Shown: piece by piece, positions 35,011-44,703 of the stretch | How the letters are laid out: each line of letters opens with the position of its first letter | How positions within the stretch are numbered: the first letter of the stretch is position 1 | Source: Chitinophaga qingshengii | GTDB lineage: Bacteria; Bacteroidota; Bacteroidia; Chitinophagales; Chitinophagaceae | DNA: 64,000 bases | NCBI RefSeq assembly: GCF_014529935.1 | Contig: NZ_JACVFC010000001.1 | Span: forward strand, 3,162,001 to 3,226,000 | Direction of reading: 5' to 3' | Position numbers and translations under genes: made by a program | Notes under the pieces: model-generated | Databases searched by the model: none | Seen by the model: the letters and a program-made list of their open reading frames with translations, nothing else | What the model was told of the DNA's origin: nothing

Positions 35011-37872
35011 ATGCAAAAGTTCTTACCGATACTGGCCAAAATCCTGATTTTGGCACTTGTATTCCATCCAACCCTATCAAAGGCACAACTCAACGGCTCC
35101 TATGTAATTGAAGGCAAAATTACAGACGATCATGGCATTGGCCTGCCAGGCGCTTCTGTTCAGATAAAAGGCACTTCTTTTGGCGCCATCACCGATGCCG
35201 ATGGCCATTTCCAGGTAACCAGCAATACCCGCTTCCCGCTGAAACTGGTCATCCGCCTGATTGGCTACCAGCCACAGGAATTTGACGTCAAAAACAGCAA
35301 CAGTAAAGTAGCGATTCAACTGTATACACAATCGCTGCTGGTCAACGAAGTTGTAGTGTCCGCCTCCCGCCAGCAGGAGAAACTGCTGCGTTCCCCGGTA
35401 GCCATCGAAAAGCTGGATATCCGGGCCCTGAAAGAAACACCTTCGTCTACTTTCTACGACGCACTGGGTAACCTCAAAGGCGTACAGATGACCACCGCCG
35501 GGCTCACCTTTAAAGTATTCAATACCCGCGGCTTTAACGTACCCAATAACTTCCGCTTTATGCAGCTGGTAGACGGGGTAGATAACCAGGCAGCCACCCT
35601 GGGCGTACCGCTGGGTAACGCCATCGGACCTACGGAGCTGGATATACAAAGCGTGGAAGTCACGCCCGGCGCCTCTTCCGCCTTGTATGGCATGAACGCC
35701 ATCAATGGTATGTCCAACCTGGTAACCAAAAACCCCTTCGATTATCAGGGTGTGAGCGTTTACCAGAAAATAGCCTTTAACCACTTCGATGGTAAAGGCA
35801 GCAGTCCCAAGCCACTCACGGAAACGGCTGTACGTTATGCACAGGCCTACTCCAAATTTTTCGCCTGGAAAATCAATGCCAGCTATATGCAGGGTACCGA
35901 CTGGTACGCCGACAGTCACGATGACTTCACCCCGCAAAGCAAAATCAATCCTGACTTCCCACAGCTCAGCGGTGAAAATAACATCGCTGCCGATAACTGG
36001 AACAAATACGCCGACCAGGGTAATATTTCCATCACCGATAAAGACGGCCGCGCTTACACCGTGCACCGCACAGGCTACTGGGAAAAAGACCTCGTAGGTG
36101 ATTATACCGTACGCAATACCAAAATAGACGGCTCCCTTAACTTCCGCCTGCGGAACAAAATGGAGATCTCCCTCGCCAGCCGCTGGGGCCAGATGGACGG
36201 CTTCTTCCAACGGGGCAACCGTATCGGTCTCAGAGGCGTGACTGTTTCCAATCACAAACTGGAAGTGGTACACCCCGACTTCACCGTACGTTCATATGTT
36301 TCCATCGAAAATACCGGCAAGTCCTACAATATGAACCCGCTGGCCGATAACCTGGAGAAATCTTTCAAAACAGATAAAGTATGGCAGAAAGACTATACCA
36401 CCGGTCTCAATAACGCGCTGACACAAGGTTTGGACCTGGTAGCCGCGCATAAGGCAGCCCGTGCCTTCGCCGATGCCGGCCGCTTTGAACCAGGCACGCC
36501 TGCCTTTGAAGCACAACGGGATAAAATCAAAACTATCAACGACTGGGACATTTATCCTACTTCCAGAAACCCCGAAAACACCTCCGGTGGCGCCGCACTC
36601 AAACAGGAAAGCCGCTTTTACCATACAGAAGGCACCTGGAACCTGCGTAAATACGTGCACTTCGCCGACCTCCTGGTAGGCGCCGACTACCGCACCTACG
36701 AGATCATCCCCGATGGTAACAACTTCGTGGATTTCACCCGGCCGCTGGATAAACGCAACCAGGAAGGCGGAAAACATATCTGGTATGGTAAAATCGGCGG
36801 CTTCGCCCAAATCAGCAAAGCTTTCTTCAATGACGCGCTGAAACTCACCGGCTCTTTACGCTACGACAAAAACGAAAAATTCGCCGGTAAGGTAAACCCG
36901 CGTATCGCAGCAGTGTACACCGTCAAAGACAAACACAACTTCCGCTTGTCCTGGCAAAATGGATTCCGCTTCCCCTCCCTGTTTGAAGCATTTTCCTTTG
37001 TGAATAACGGACAGGTACGGCGCGTAGGCGGCCTCGCCTTTATCGAAGAAGGATTGGGGTACTTTAAAAATTCCTATCTCACCACCTCGGTAGATGCTTT
37101 CAATGTGGCGGTTAATAAAACCATCAATTCAGAGCATGTGACCAAAGACGTTGCCGCCGCTAAAAATGCCGGCCTGCTGAAAGTGGCCAACCTGGACCCC
37201 ATTGTGCCGGAAGAAATCACCTCTTTTGAAGCCGGTTATAAAGCCGTATTGCTGGACAATCGCTTGTTCATCGACCTGGATGGTTATTATAGCTCCTATA
37301 AAAACTTCATCGGTCAGATTGAAGCGGTAGTACCTCAAACCGGTAATGTAAACTCACCGGATGCCGCCGTACTGAATCAGATGCTTGACAAAAGCCTGCA
37401 AAACCGTTACCGCGTGTGGACCAACAGTAAATCCACCGTTAACAACTACGGTTTCGCAGCAGCGGTTACCTATGATATTTATAAGAGTTATACCGTTAGC
37501 GGTAACGTCAACTTCAACAAACTGGCACAGGATAAAACCAAAGACGATGCACTCGTACCAGGCTTCAACACCCCCGAATGGTTTACCAACATCAGTATCG
37601 GCAACCGCAATCTCTATAAAAATATAGGCTTCAACGTAGTATGGCACTGGCAGGATACTTTCTACTGGCAGAACCTCTTCGGCAATGCCGATGTACCTGC
37701 CTACAGCACCGTAGATGCGCAGGTGACCTACCGGGTGCCCAAAATCAAAACATCATTTAAACTGGGCGCCTCCAACCTGTTGAATACAGCATATTTCCAG
37801 TATGTGGGCGGTCCTACCATCAGAGGGTTGTATTACCTGACGATTACGTATGATAATGTGTTTAAAAAATAA
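35011..37872 (+). CDS. TonB-dependent receptor with carboxypeptidase-regulatory domain
   Basis: 953 residues. Signal (to KAQL, about residue 28), a regulatory-like domain (about 30-110, with GIGLPGASVQIKGTSFGAITDADG), a plug (about 115-240, with VVSASRQQEKLLRSPVAIEKL and LYGMNAINGMSNLVTK), and a barrel that ends in an aromatic strand (LYYLTITYDNVFKK). No SusD-type partner follows, so this is a single-gene receptor of the vitamin/siderophore kind rather than a SusC. The ligand cannot be read from the sequence. A consensus promoter with a long leader precedes it, and a strong bidirectional terminator follows. Confidence 0.92.
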   Translation: MQKFLPILAKILILALVFHPTLSKAQLNGSYVIEGKITDDHGIGLPGASVQIKGTSFGAITDADGHFQVTSNTRFPLKLVIRLIGYQPQEFDVKNSNSKVAIQLYTQSLLVNEVVVSASRQQEKLLRSPVAIEKLDIRALKETPSSTFYDALGNLKGVQMTTAGLTFKVFNTRGFNVPNNFRFMQLVDGVDNQAATLGVPLGNAIGPTELDIQSVEVTPGASSALYGMNAINGMSNLVTKNPFDYQGVSVYQKIAFNHFDGKGSSPKPLTETAVRYAQAYSKFFAWKINASYMQGTDWYADSHDDFTPQSKINPDFPQLSGENNIAADNWNKYADQGNISITDKDGRAYTVHRTGYWEKDLVGDYTVRNTKIDGSLNFRLRNKMEISLASRWGQMDGFFQRGNRIGLRGVTVSNHKLEVVHPDFTVRSYVSIENTGKSYNMNPLADNLEKSFKTDKVWQKDYTTGLNNALTQGLDLVAAHKAARAFADAGRFEPGTPAFEAQRDKIKTINDWDIYPTSRNPENTSGGAALKQESRFYHTEGTWNLRKYVHFADLLVGADYRTYEIIPDGNNFVDFTRPLDKRNQEGGKHIWYGKIGGFAQISKAFFNDALKLTGSLRYDKNEKFAGKVNPRIAAVYTVKDKHNFRLSWQNGFRFPSLFEAFSFVNNGQVRRVGGLAFIEEGLGYFKNSYLTTSVDAFNVAVNKTINSEHVTKDVAAAKNAGLLKVANLDPIVPEEITSFEAGYKAVLLDNRLFIDLDGYYSSYKNFIGQIEAVVPQTGNVNSPDAAVLNQMLDKSLQNRYRVWTNSKSTVNNYGFAAAVTYDIYKSYTVSGNVNFNKLAQDKTKDDALVPGFNTPEWFTNISIGNRNLYKNIGFNVVWHWQDTFYWQNLFGNADVPAYSTVDAQVTYRVPKIKTSFKLGASNLLNTAYFQYVGGPTIRGLYYLTITYDNVFKK

Positions 37873-37879
37873 TCTTTAC

Positions 37880-37911
37880 AAAAAACCCGGGGTTGCAACC
37901 CCGGGTTTTTT
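37880..37911. terminator. Bidirectional intrinsic terminator
   Basis: A perfect 15-bp stem (37880-37894 with 37897-37911) made of an A-run plus CCCGGGGTT, with T-runs on both strands. It separates the convergent receptor and dehydrogenase genes. Confidence 0.92.
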
Positions 37912-37913
37912 GT

Positions 37914-38900
37914 TTACAACGCATTTCTCAACGGTTCATTTTTTTCAAAAGCAGTGATATTATCGAGTGTAGTGGTGGCTATTTGTGTTAATGCTTCCCT
38001 GGTAAAGAAGCCCTGATGGGCGGTTACCAGTACATTGGGAAAGGTGGTAAGACGGGAAAGCACATCATCCTGAATGATAGTACCGGAGAAGTTTTGGAAA
38101 AACAGTTGTTCTTCCTGTTCATATACATCAATACCGAGTGCGCCGATATGCCCATTCTTCAGTGCTTCCACGACAGATTTGGTATCAATCAGGCCGCCGC
38201 GGCTGGTGTTGATCAGCATTACGCCCTGTTTCATCTGGCTGATGGTATGGGCGTTGATGAGGTGTTTGGTATCCGGTGTCAGCGGGCAATGCAGCGAGAT
38301 GATATCTGATCCGGCCATGATGGTTTCGGCAGATACATAGGTAACACCGGCCTTTACCAGTTCTTCGTTATTGTGTACATCGTTTGCCAGCACTTTACAA
38401 CCGAAGCCCAGCATAATACGGCAAAATACGGCGCCGATATTACCGGTGCCAATTACACCGACGGTTTTCCCATAAACATCAAATCCTTCCAGTCCGCTTA
38501 ACGTAAAGTTGTTATCACGTACACGGTTATACGATTTGTAGATTTTACGATTTAATGCCAGTAACAAAGTGACCGCATGTTCCGCGACTGCGTGTGGCGA
38601 ATACGCCGGCACCCGCACTACTTTTATACCTGCTTCCTCCGCAGCTTTGAGGTCCACGTTATTGAAACCTGCGCAGCGCAAGGCGATCAGCCGGACGCCT
38701 TTCTCTTTCAGCCGGCGGATAACGGCAGCATCTACCTTATCATTCACAAATACACAGACGGCAGTTTCCGCTTTAATTAGTGCGGTATTATCTTCATTAA
38801 GCGGAGATTCCAGGAAACGGAACCGGTGGGTATTTTGCGCATTGGCCAGGTTAAAGTAGGTAATGTCGTAGGGCTGCGTGCTAAAAAAAAGTATATCCAT
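37914..38900 (-). CDS. D-2-hydroxyacid dehydrogenase (D-lactate dehydrogenase type)
   Basis: 328 residues of the NAD-dependent D-isomer 2-hydroxyacid dehydrogenase family. Landmarks are the NAD-binding GVIGTGNIGAVFCRI near residue 150, the catalytic Arg in NTSRGGLIDT around 235, a Glu in IDVYEQEEQLFF around 265, and the catalytic His in TAHQGFFT around 297. The FQN.SG...DDVLSRL segment is typical of fermentative D-lactate dehydrogenases (LdhA type), so pyruvate is the likely substrate. It precedes and converges with the receptor gene and is separated from fumC by a terminator. Confidence 0.9.
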   Translation of the reverse strand: MDILFFSTQPYDITYFNLANAQNTHRFRFLESPLNEDNTALIKAETAVCVFVNDKVDAAVIRRLKEKGVRLIALRCAGFNNVDLKAAEEAGIKVVRVPAYSPHAVAEHAVTLLLALNRKIYKSYNRVRDNNFTLSGLEGFDVYGKTVGVIGTGNIGAVFCRIMLGFGCKVLANDVHNNEELVKAGVTYVSAETIMAGSDIISLHCPLTPDTKHLINAHTISQMKQGVMLINTSRGGLIDTKSVVEALKNGHIGALGIDVYEQEEQLFFQNFSGTIIQDDVLSRLTTFPNVLVTAHQGFFTREALTQIATTTLDNITAFEKNEPLRNAL

Positions 38901-38921
38901 CTCCGTTAGTTAATACAGGGT

Positions 38922-38967
38922 TAAAAAAAATACGGATTTGCGGGTTTTGACACCACACAAATCCGTA
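38922..38967 (-). terminator. Intrinsic terminator of fumC
   Basis: On the minus strand, TACGGATTTG (38958-38967) pairs with CAAATCCGTA (38931-38940) and is followed by a T-run. It lies just after the fumC stop and before the dehydrogenase start. Confidence 0.8.
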
Positions 38968-38985
38968 GTATGATAATCGGATTCT

Positions 38986-40386
38986 TTATTTGATATCGCC
39001 GACCATATTACCGGGTACTACCCACTCATCGAATTGTTCGGGAGTAACATAGCCCAGTTTCACGGCCATTTCTTTCAGTGTGGTACCTTCTTTATGTGCT
39101 TTCTGTGCGATTTCTGCTGCTTTGTAATAACCAATTTTGGTATTAAGGGCAGTCACCAGCATCAGTGAATTTTCCACATGTTTACGGATATTCGCTTCAA
39201 TAGGTTCGATGCCTTCAGCGCATTTATCGTTGAAGCTCACACAGCCTTCGCCGATGAGGCGGGCAGAGTGCAGGAAGTTATAAATCATCACCGGTTTGAA
39301 CACGTTGAGCTCAAAGTGGCCGTTGGCGCCGCCGACAGAGATAGCCACATCGTTACCCATTACCTGTGCCGCGATCATGGTCAGGGCTTCGCATTGGGTC
39401 GGATTTACTTTACCCGGCATGATGGAAGATCCAGGCTCGTTGTCCGGGATATGGATTTCGCCGATACCAGCGCGGGGGCCGGAACTCAGCATACGTACGT
39501 CGTTAGCGATTTTCATCAGGCTTACGGCAACTGTTTTGAGGGCACCATGGGCTTCCACGATAGCATCGTGTGCAGCCAGTGCTTCAAATTTGTTGGGAGC
39601 AGTGATGAAAGGCAGTCCGGTCAGTTTGGCGATATGTGCCGCTACGTTTTCGGAATAACCTTTAGGGGTATTGATACCGGTACCAACTGCAGTACCGCCC
39701 AATGCCAGTTCGCTCAGGTGAGGCAGGGAATTGTTAATTGCCCGCAGACCGTGGTCCAGCTGCGCTACATAACCACTGATTTCCTGGCCCAGGGTGAGTG
39801 GGGTAGCATCCATGAAGTGGGTACGACCGATTTTCACCACATGTTTGAAGGCTTCGGCTTTCTTTGCCAGGGTATCACGGAGTTTTTTAATACCGGGGAT
39901 GGTTGTTTCCACCAGCATTTTATACGCCGCAATATGCATGGCAGTAGGGAAGGTATCGTTGGAAGACTGAGATTTATTAACGTCGTCGTTCGGGTGAACG
40001 AATTTCTCTTTATCCGTGAGCTGGCCGCCATGAATAACGTGGGCGCGGTAAGCTACCACTTCGTTTACGTTCATATTGGACTGGGTACCGGAACCTGTTT
40101 GCCATACTACCAGCGGGAACTCGTTGTCCAGTTTACCGGCCAGTATTTCATCGCACACCTGACCAATCAGATCACTTTTTTCTTTAGGCAGTACACCCGC
40201 GTCGAGATTGGTGAGCGCCGCCGCTTTCTTCAGGTAAGCAAATGCCCTGATGATTTCTTTGGGCATTCTGTTGATGTCCTGGGCGATCTTGAAATTTTCA
40301 ATGGAGCGCTGTGTTTGAGCACCGTAATAGGCGTTTACAGGCACCTGTACCTCACCCATCGTGTCTTTCTCTATTCTAAATTCCAT
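38986..40386 (-). CDS. fumC: Class II fumarate hydratase
   Basis: 466 residues, the standard FumC length. It interconverts fumarate and malate without an Fe-S cluster. Landmarks are [13 protein letters not shown] near residue 99, [17 protein letters not shown] near 130, the [17 protein letters not shown] stretch near 185 and the family signature [17 protein letters not shown] near 318. A TACTTTTG -7 box is found upstream at 40414-40421, close to the start. It is monocistronic, ended by the terminator at 38922-38967. Confidence 0.97.
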   Translation of the reverse strand: MEFRIEKDTMGEVQVPVNAYYGAQTQRSIENFKIAQDINRMPKEIIRAFAYLKKAAALTNLDAGVLPKEKSDLIGQVCDEILAGKLDNEFPLVVWQTGSGTQSNMNVNEVVAYRAHVIHGGQLTDKEKFVHPNDDVNKSQSSNDTFPTAMHIAAYKMLVETTIPGIKKLRDTLAKKAEAFKHVVKIGRTHFMDATPLTLGQEISGYVAQLDHGLRAINNSLPHLSELALGGTAVGTGINTPKGYSENVAAHIAKLTGLPFITAPNKFEALAAHDAIVEAHGALKTVAVSLMKIANDVRMLSSGPRAGIGEIHIPDNEPGSSIMPGKVNPTQCEALTMIAAQVMGNDVAISVGGANGHFELNVFKPVMIYNFLHSARLIGEGCVSFNDKCAEGIEPIEANIRKHVENSLMLVTALNTKIGYYKAAEIAQKAHKEGTTLKEMAVKLGYVTPEQFDEWVVPGNMVGDIK

Positions 40387-40413
40387 GGCTTAAGCATTTA
40401 TGAATTAATGCAG

Positions 40414-40421
40414 CAAAAGTA
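40414..40421 (-). promoter_or_regulatory. -7 promoter box of fumC
   Basis: TACTTTTG on the minus strand, an exact TAnnTTTG match, 28 bp upstream of the fumC ATG. It lies just beyond the end of the enoyl-CoA hydratase gene. Confidence 0.45.
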
Positions 40422-40432
40422 AACTGTTCTGG

Positions 40433-41209
40433 TTATTCTCCCTTAAAATTTGCCTGTCTTTTCTGAATAAACGCTTCAGCGCCTTCCTGCAGGTCTTTGG
40501 TAGCGAAACAGGCCGCGAATTCACGGATTTCGGTTTCCCATCCGTCAACATCCTTGTCCACAGCGGCATTCACGCATTTTACCACCCGGCCTACGGCCAG
40601 CGGCGCTTTGGTGAGTATTTTCTGCAGGATAGCGATCGTTTTAGGCAGCAGTTCTTCCTGTTTCACCACATGGTTTACCAGACCCCAGGACAGGGCGTCT
40701 GCGGCAGTAATCATGTCGCCGGTCATCATCAGCTCTGTAGCTTTTCCTTTACCAACCAGCAGGGTAAGGCGCTGAGTACCGCCGTAGCCGGGGATCAGGC
40801 CCAGGTTTACTTCCGGCTGGCCAAATCTGGCGTTTTCACTGGCTATCCTGAAATGGCAGGCCATAGCCAGCTCGCAGCCGCCTCCCAGTGCAAAGCCGTT
40901 CACCGCAGCGATAATAGGTTTGGAAGAGTATTCGATCCGCTGAAACACCACATGGCCGCTTTTAGCCAGTTCTTCCGCCTGTTTTGGTGAAAGTGTCAGG
41001 AATTCGCTGATATCTGCGCCGGCTACAAAGGCTTTTTCACCGGAGCCGGTAAGGATAGCAGCTTTGATGTCTTTGTTACGGTAAATCTCATCAATCACCA
41101 GTCCCAGTTCTGCCATCATCTGCTGATTCAGGGCGTTCATCTTTTCCGGGCGGTTGATCGTGACAATCAAAATATTATTATCCAGTTGGGTAGAGAGTGT
41201 CTGGTACAT
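40433..41209 (-). CDS. Enoyl-CoA hydratase/isomerase family protein
   Basis: 258 residues from the ATG at 41209 (MYQTLSTQL); an ATG at 41218 and a TTG at 41242 are in frame, but the family normally begins near MYQ. Crotonase fold: INRPEKMNALN near residue 20, the oxyanion-hole segments AFVAGADISEF (about 60) and AVNGFALGGGCELAMACHF (about 100), and the catalytic Glu pair region with GYGGTQRLTLLVGK (about 130). It probably hydrates short-chain enoyl-CoA in fatty-acid or amino-acid breakdown. It lies between fumC and the S41 protease gene on one strand. Confidence 0.92.
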   Translation of the reverse strand: MYQTLSTQLDNNILIVTINRPEKMNALNQQMMAELGLVIDEIYRNKDIKAAILTGSGEKAFVAGADISEFLTLSPKQAEELAKSGHVVFQRIEYSSKPIIAAVNGFALGGGCELAMACHFRIASENARFGQPEVNLGLIPGYGGTQRLTLLVGKGKATELMMTGDMITAADALSWGLVNHVVKQEELLPKTIAILQKILTKAPLAVGRVVKCVNAAVDKDVDGWETEIREFAACFATKDLQEGAEAFIQKRQANFKGE

Positions 41210-41252
41210 GGCCTTCATTTTTAGTTTATCAATATTAAGCAATATTCGATAA

Positions 41253-42437
41253 CTAATGAATCAGGTTGAGCGCTGCCTCCAGCTGCAGGTCGCGGCCCAT
41301 TTTCAGCGCGGCCGGGTTGTAGGGAACGGTAATGTCCGGCGGAAAACCTACCCCCTCATAGATAGTACCATCCTTATATTTAAACATCAGGGAGGAGGTG
41401 TATACCAGGTTGAGCCAGCCGGTACTGAACTGGCCGCCATTATAGAATTTATTGCCGGTTAGTGGCCCATTGGCGCCCCAGGTGCGCTCCCCTACAAAAT
41501 GACCGTTGGGCATGGTTTTAACAGCCATGGTCGTCATCTCAGCCATGCTCACCGACCAGGCGTCCGCCAGCATGACAATAGGCACCGTGACCGCCTTGGC
41601 TCCCGGCTGCGGTGTTACATAAGCCGGCGCCCAGGGGGAATAATCCAGCCGGCCATTGCCTTGCTTGGACCGGGTGTAGCCAAATTGCAGCTGCCGGGTA
41701 GTCATTTTTCCCAGCAGGAAATTCAGATCGGCCAGATCTCCACCGCCGTTGCCACGGACATCGATAATGACGCCTTTCAGGTCGGTACGCTGGGCCAGGT
41801 TGTCGAAGAAATATTGTTCCACCCTCTTTACACCGTTCATAGTATCTGTATTGAACAGCGTTTTAAGGTTGAATCCGCTGAAAAACAGGTACAGGATATT
41901 CTGGTTAATGGTCCCGGAAACAGCCACATACTGTTTTTTATCTGGCGTATTGGTAAATCCGCGTACACCGGCACTCAGATAATGACGGGGAATGGTGTCA
42001 TAAAAATGGAAAATACTGATAGGGGGGTGGAAATCCGGGTTGGCTATTTTCCGTTGAAAAGCCGGGTTAACTGATGCAGAATCTGCCAGCCAGGTATCTG
42101 CAAAAGAAATATCATAGTGGGAATCCACCAGTCCGGCGGTCATCTGCTTAAAATAAGTATACGCTTTACGGACATCATTGGAATCATTGACATTCAGTTT
42201 TGCAAAAAGGGGTTTATAGGTACGATACACCTGGTCCCAGTTGACTGTATCAATATTCCAGAAAACATAGTTGTTGTTCATGCCGGTCCAGAAGGCATCA
42301 AACACTTCATTAAAATTAGCGCTGACATAGTCGCGCGGATCATTGAGCTGTGGCAGATCTTTCCGGCAGGCGGCGGTCATCATCAACATCAACAGCAGGG
42401 GCAGGAGATATATAACAGGAGATTTTTTCATCTTCAT
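41253..42437 (-). CDS. S41 family peptidase (C-terminal processing protease type), lipoprotein
   Basis: 394 residues. The lipoprotein signal ends at MTAAC (Cys24). The N-terminal part is a helical TSP-N-like region (RDYVSANFNEVFDAFWTGM), followed by the protease domain: GVIIDVRGNGGGDLADL around residue 225, the catalytic-Ser region with LADAWSVSMAEMTTMAV around 300, and the VGFPPDI segment near the end. No PDZ domain is obvious. It is an envelope-anchored serine protease, probably periplasmic, with unknown substrates. Its 5' neighbour is a barrel gene on the same strand, 26 bp away. Confidence 0.88.
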   Translation of the reverse strand: MKMKKSPVIYLLPLLLMLMMTAACRKDLPQLNDPRDYVSANFNEVFDAFWTGMNNNYVFWNIDTVNWDQVYRTYKPLFAKLNVNDSNDVRKAYTYFKQMTAGLVDSHYDISFADTWLADSASVNPAFQRKIANPDFHPPISIFHFYDTIPRHYLSAGVRGFTNTPDKKQYVAVSGTINQNILYLFFSGFNLKTLFNTDTMNGVKRVEQYFFDNLAQRTDLKGVIIDVRGNGGGDLADLNFLLGKMTTRQLQFGYTRSKQGNGRLDYSPWAPAYVTPQPGAKAVTVPIVMLADAWSVSMAEMTTMAVKTMPNGHFVGERTWGANGPLTGNKFYNGGQFSTGWLNLVYTSSLMFKYKDGTIYEGVGFPPDITVPYNPAALKMGRDLQLEAALNLIH

Positions 42438-42463
42438 ACAAAAAATTAAAGGTGAGCAACAAA

Positions 42464-43207
42464 TTATTCAGCATCGCCGTGGAACAGGCGGTGGAGGTTA
42501 ACCAGGCATCCTGCCTGTAAGACGTAGGTATCGTTGTAACGGGGAACCTGGTCTATCATGTAATTTTTCTGTTGATCGGTTAGTCCGTAGTAATACCGGG
42601 CTTCCACGAAAAGGCGGAACCTTTGCTGCAGCAGATATTCCACCCCGCCGCCGGCCACCAGGCCCCATTCCATACGGCGATCACGGCGGCTGTCGAAGGT
42701 ATATTTCTCATCATAACGATACGCCTCATTATACCGGAAATAATCCGATGTCTGCTCATTGTCCGGCACATCCGGCGTACTGCTGAAAACATTGGACATC
42801 GCGCCTTTGATACGGCCGCTTATCCAGTAGGCGCCATAGCCTCCGGCATTGAGGAAACCTTTTAGTTTTTCGCCGCCGAAGGAAAAATGCGCCATCAGGG
42901 GTAACTGCAGATAGCCGTTGAGGTTATACTGGTAGATACCATCGAAAAAATGATCGCGGCGCAGTTCATAACTCTTGCGGATATACGACGGATCAGCCTG
43001 TACCGCCAGCCAGTCATTGACATGATATTGCAGTACCAGGCCGGCAACAAATCCGCTATACTGGCGGTACTGGGTAAAAGCGCGGTAGCCGGCGTTGGTG
43101 TGTACGTAGTTGTTGACGTATCCGCCGGAAACGCCTATTTCAAACTGTGCGCGGACGGAGAGGGTCAACAGGGAAATGATGGTGAAAAGGAGGAAGTGTT
43201 TCTTCAT
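42464..43207 (-). CDS. PorT-like outer-membrane beta-barrel protein
   Basis: 247 residues with a Sec signal (MKKHFLLFTIISLLTLSVRAQ). The mature part shows outer membrane barrel features: EIGVSGGYVNNYVH, an AVQADPSYIRKSYELRRDHF region, LPLMAHFSFGG, WGLVAGGGVEYLLQQRFRLF and a long final strand region. Function unknown. It lies directly upstream of the S41 protease gene and may be co-transcribed with it. A terminator (43232-43266) separates it from the next barrel gene. Confidence 0.82.
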   Translation of the reverse strand: MKKHFLLFTIISLLTLSVRAQFEIGVSGGYVNNYVHTNAGYRAFTQYRQYSGFVAGLVLQYHVNDWLAVQADPSYIRKSYELRRDHFFDGIYQYNLNGYLQLPLMAHFSFGGEKLKGFLNAGGYGAYWISGRIKGAMSNVFSSTPDVPDNEQTSDYFRYNEAYRYDEKYTFDSRRDRRMEWGLVAGGGVEYLLQQRFRLFVEARYYYGLTDQQKNYMIDQVPRYNDTYVLQAGCLVNLHRLFHGDAE

Positions 43208-43231
43208 AAGAGTATCCGGTTGATAATGGCA

Positions 43232-43266
43232 TAAAAAAATCCCGTAGCACCTTATCTGCTACGGGA
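43232..43266 (-). terminator. Intrinsic terminator on the minus strand
   Basis: TCCCGTAGCA pairs with TGCTACGGGA over a 7-nt loop, with an A-run on the plus side (T-run on the minus strand). It ends the barrel gene at 43294-44097. Confidence 0.85.
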
Positions 43267-43293
43267 CGTTATAAAAGATAACACTTTAAGTGC

Positions 43294-44097
43294 CTAATAG
43301 TTCACCTCAATTTCCGCTTTTCCGCTTTTCATTTTCATGTAATGTCTTTTCTTCGGCACTTTGAAATATTTCACGCCTTTAAACGTATAACCGAAGGTGG
43401 CAAATACGAGGTTGCCCTCTGTACCTCTGTAGGGGTAACTTTTGCTACCGGTAGGACCGGTGCTGAAATCGCGGTTAAAGAAGTTTTGCGGGTAGTATTG
43501 TACTTTCAGTCCGAAGCCGTGTATCCGCAGGCCTGCGAACAGGGATGGCATGATCAGCGGGGTGCGGTCGCTGAACCACTCATTGAACTTATGTACTTTT
43601 TTACCGTCTACAAACTGTTTTTCCTTGTAGTTGAGGGCCAGGTCCAGCTCTCCGCCGAAGAAGAAAAAGGCGCCGCCGGTAACATCCCCGATTTTTAAGC
43701 CGAGTGGTACCCCCATTGTATACACGCGCTGTTTCAGTTTCAGGGAATCTGTCGGTTTGGAAATCAGCCCGATGTTTTTGAATTCCAGGCCGGTAAAGGC
43801 GCCGAAGTGCCGGGAGAAGTCCTTGTTGAAGCTCACATGATAATTAAAAATGAAGCTGAAGCGCGGAATATTGCGCATATGTTCACCATTCAGTTTCATA
43901 TCTGCGAAGGACAACATGCCGGACAGGCCACTGGTAACATATACATTGTCCCGTTTTTTGGGATATTTTCCGAAGGAGATGGACACTTTACCATCGGAAG
44001 CGGCAGTGGAAGCCGTGGAATCTGTATGCTCCTGGGCAAAGGCACCTGTGGCAGCTAAAAGCAACAGTAACAGGACTGGGTATAACTTGTATCTCAT
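43294..44097 (-). CDS. Outer-membrane beta-barrel protein of unknown function
   Basis: 267 residues, with a signal peptide ending at AFAQ (about residue 22). The mature protein has SISFGKYPKKRDNVYVTSGLSG near the start, LEFKNIGLI, GVPLGLKIGDVTGGAFFFFGGELDLALNYK and HGFGLKVQYYPQNFFNRDF, i.e. a strand-rich barrel. The last residues are SGKAEIEVNY. It is a single gene between the B12-binding-domain gene and the PorT-like barrel. I cannot assign a function. Confidence 0.78.
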   Translation of the reverse strand: MRYKLYPVLLLLLLAATGAFAQEHTDSTASTAASDGKVSISFGKYPKKRDNVYVTSGLSGMLSFADMKLNGEHMRNIPRFSFIFNYHVSFNKDFSRHFGAFTGLEFKNIGLISKPTDSLKLKQRVYTMGVPLGLKIGDVTGGAFFFFGGELDLALNYKEKQFVDGKKVHKFNEWFSDRTPLIMPSLFAGLRIHGFGLKVQYYPQNFFNRDFSTGPTGSKSYPYRGTEGNLVFATFGYTFKGVKYFKVPKKRHYMKMKSGKAEIEVNY

Positions 44098-44190
44098 AAA
44101 AATGGCGGTTGTGGTTTTTTAGATTTCTGGTGATATTATACCCGGAAGACGACCCGCCTTTAGAAATGTTACGGCTACACGAAAAAAAAT

Positions 44191-44610
44191 TTAAAAATTT
44201 CTGTGCCCGGCCACCCAGGTGGTGATATAATCGGAAATATCTTTGGTGTGAGTGCCGGGAGGGAACAGTTTACCGACGCCCATTTCCTGCAACTGCAGCA
44301 TGTCTGCATCGGGGATGATACCGCCGCCCGTAAGCAGTACATCGTTCAGTCCTTTTTCTTTCATCAGGGCTATTACTTTAGGGAAAACCGTCATATGTGC
44401 ACCGGAAAGGATGCTGATGCCGATGGCGTCCACGTCTTCCTGGAGAGCGGCATTGACCACCATTTCAGGGGTTTGCCTTAATCCGGTATAGATAACTTCC
44501 ATACCGGCATCACGGAGGGCGGCAGCGATCACTTTGGCGCCGCGGTCGTGCCCATCGAGGCCGACTTTAGCTACCAATACACGAACAGGGCGATTTAACT
44601 GGTTGACCAT
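44191..44610 (-). CDS. Stand-alone cobalamin (B12)-binding domain protein
   Basis: 139 residues, homologous to the C-terminal B12-binding domain of methylmalonyl-CoA mutase. The B12-binding DxHxxG signature is clear in [14 protein letters not shown] near residue 15, and the S...T/GG region appears as [10 protein letters not shown] and [10 protein letters not shown]. There is no TIM-barrel catalytic half, so it must act with a separate large subunit or as a B12 sensor/chaperone. The rest of the mutase is not in the window. It is monocistronic and stands between the barrel gene and divergent glnS. Confidence 0.9.
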   Translation of the reverse strand: MVNQLNRPVRVLVAKVGLDGHDRGAKVIAAALRDAGMEVIYTGLRQTPEMVVNAALQEDVDAIGISILSGAHMTVFPKVIALMKEKGLNDVLLTGGGIIPDADMLQLQEMGVGKLFPPGTHTKDISDYITTWVAGHRNF

Positions 44611-44675
44611 GCTAAAAAATTAAGGTGGTAAAGATAACGATTAGCCGTTACTAAAAGCTAAGCGCTATTTTTGCT

Positions 44676-44683
44676 ACCTTTGC
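44676..44683 (+). promoter_or_regulatory. -7 promoter box of glnS
   Basis: TACCTTTG followed by C, about 20 bp before the ATG at 44704. A codon-level frame continues upstream of that ATG, but it passes through this box, which supports the ATG as start. Confidence 0.5.
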
Positions 44684-44703
44684 AGACATATTTAATTTTT
44701 CTT

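Noticed and set aside
39178..40422. Long plus-strand frame (414 codons) opposite fumC
   Set aside because: It lies wholly antisense to an intact fumC and its translation has no recognisable motif; a shadow frame.
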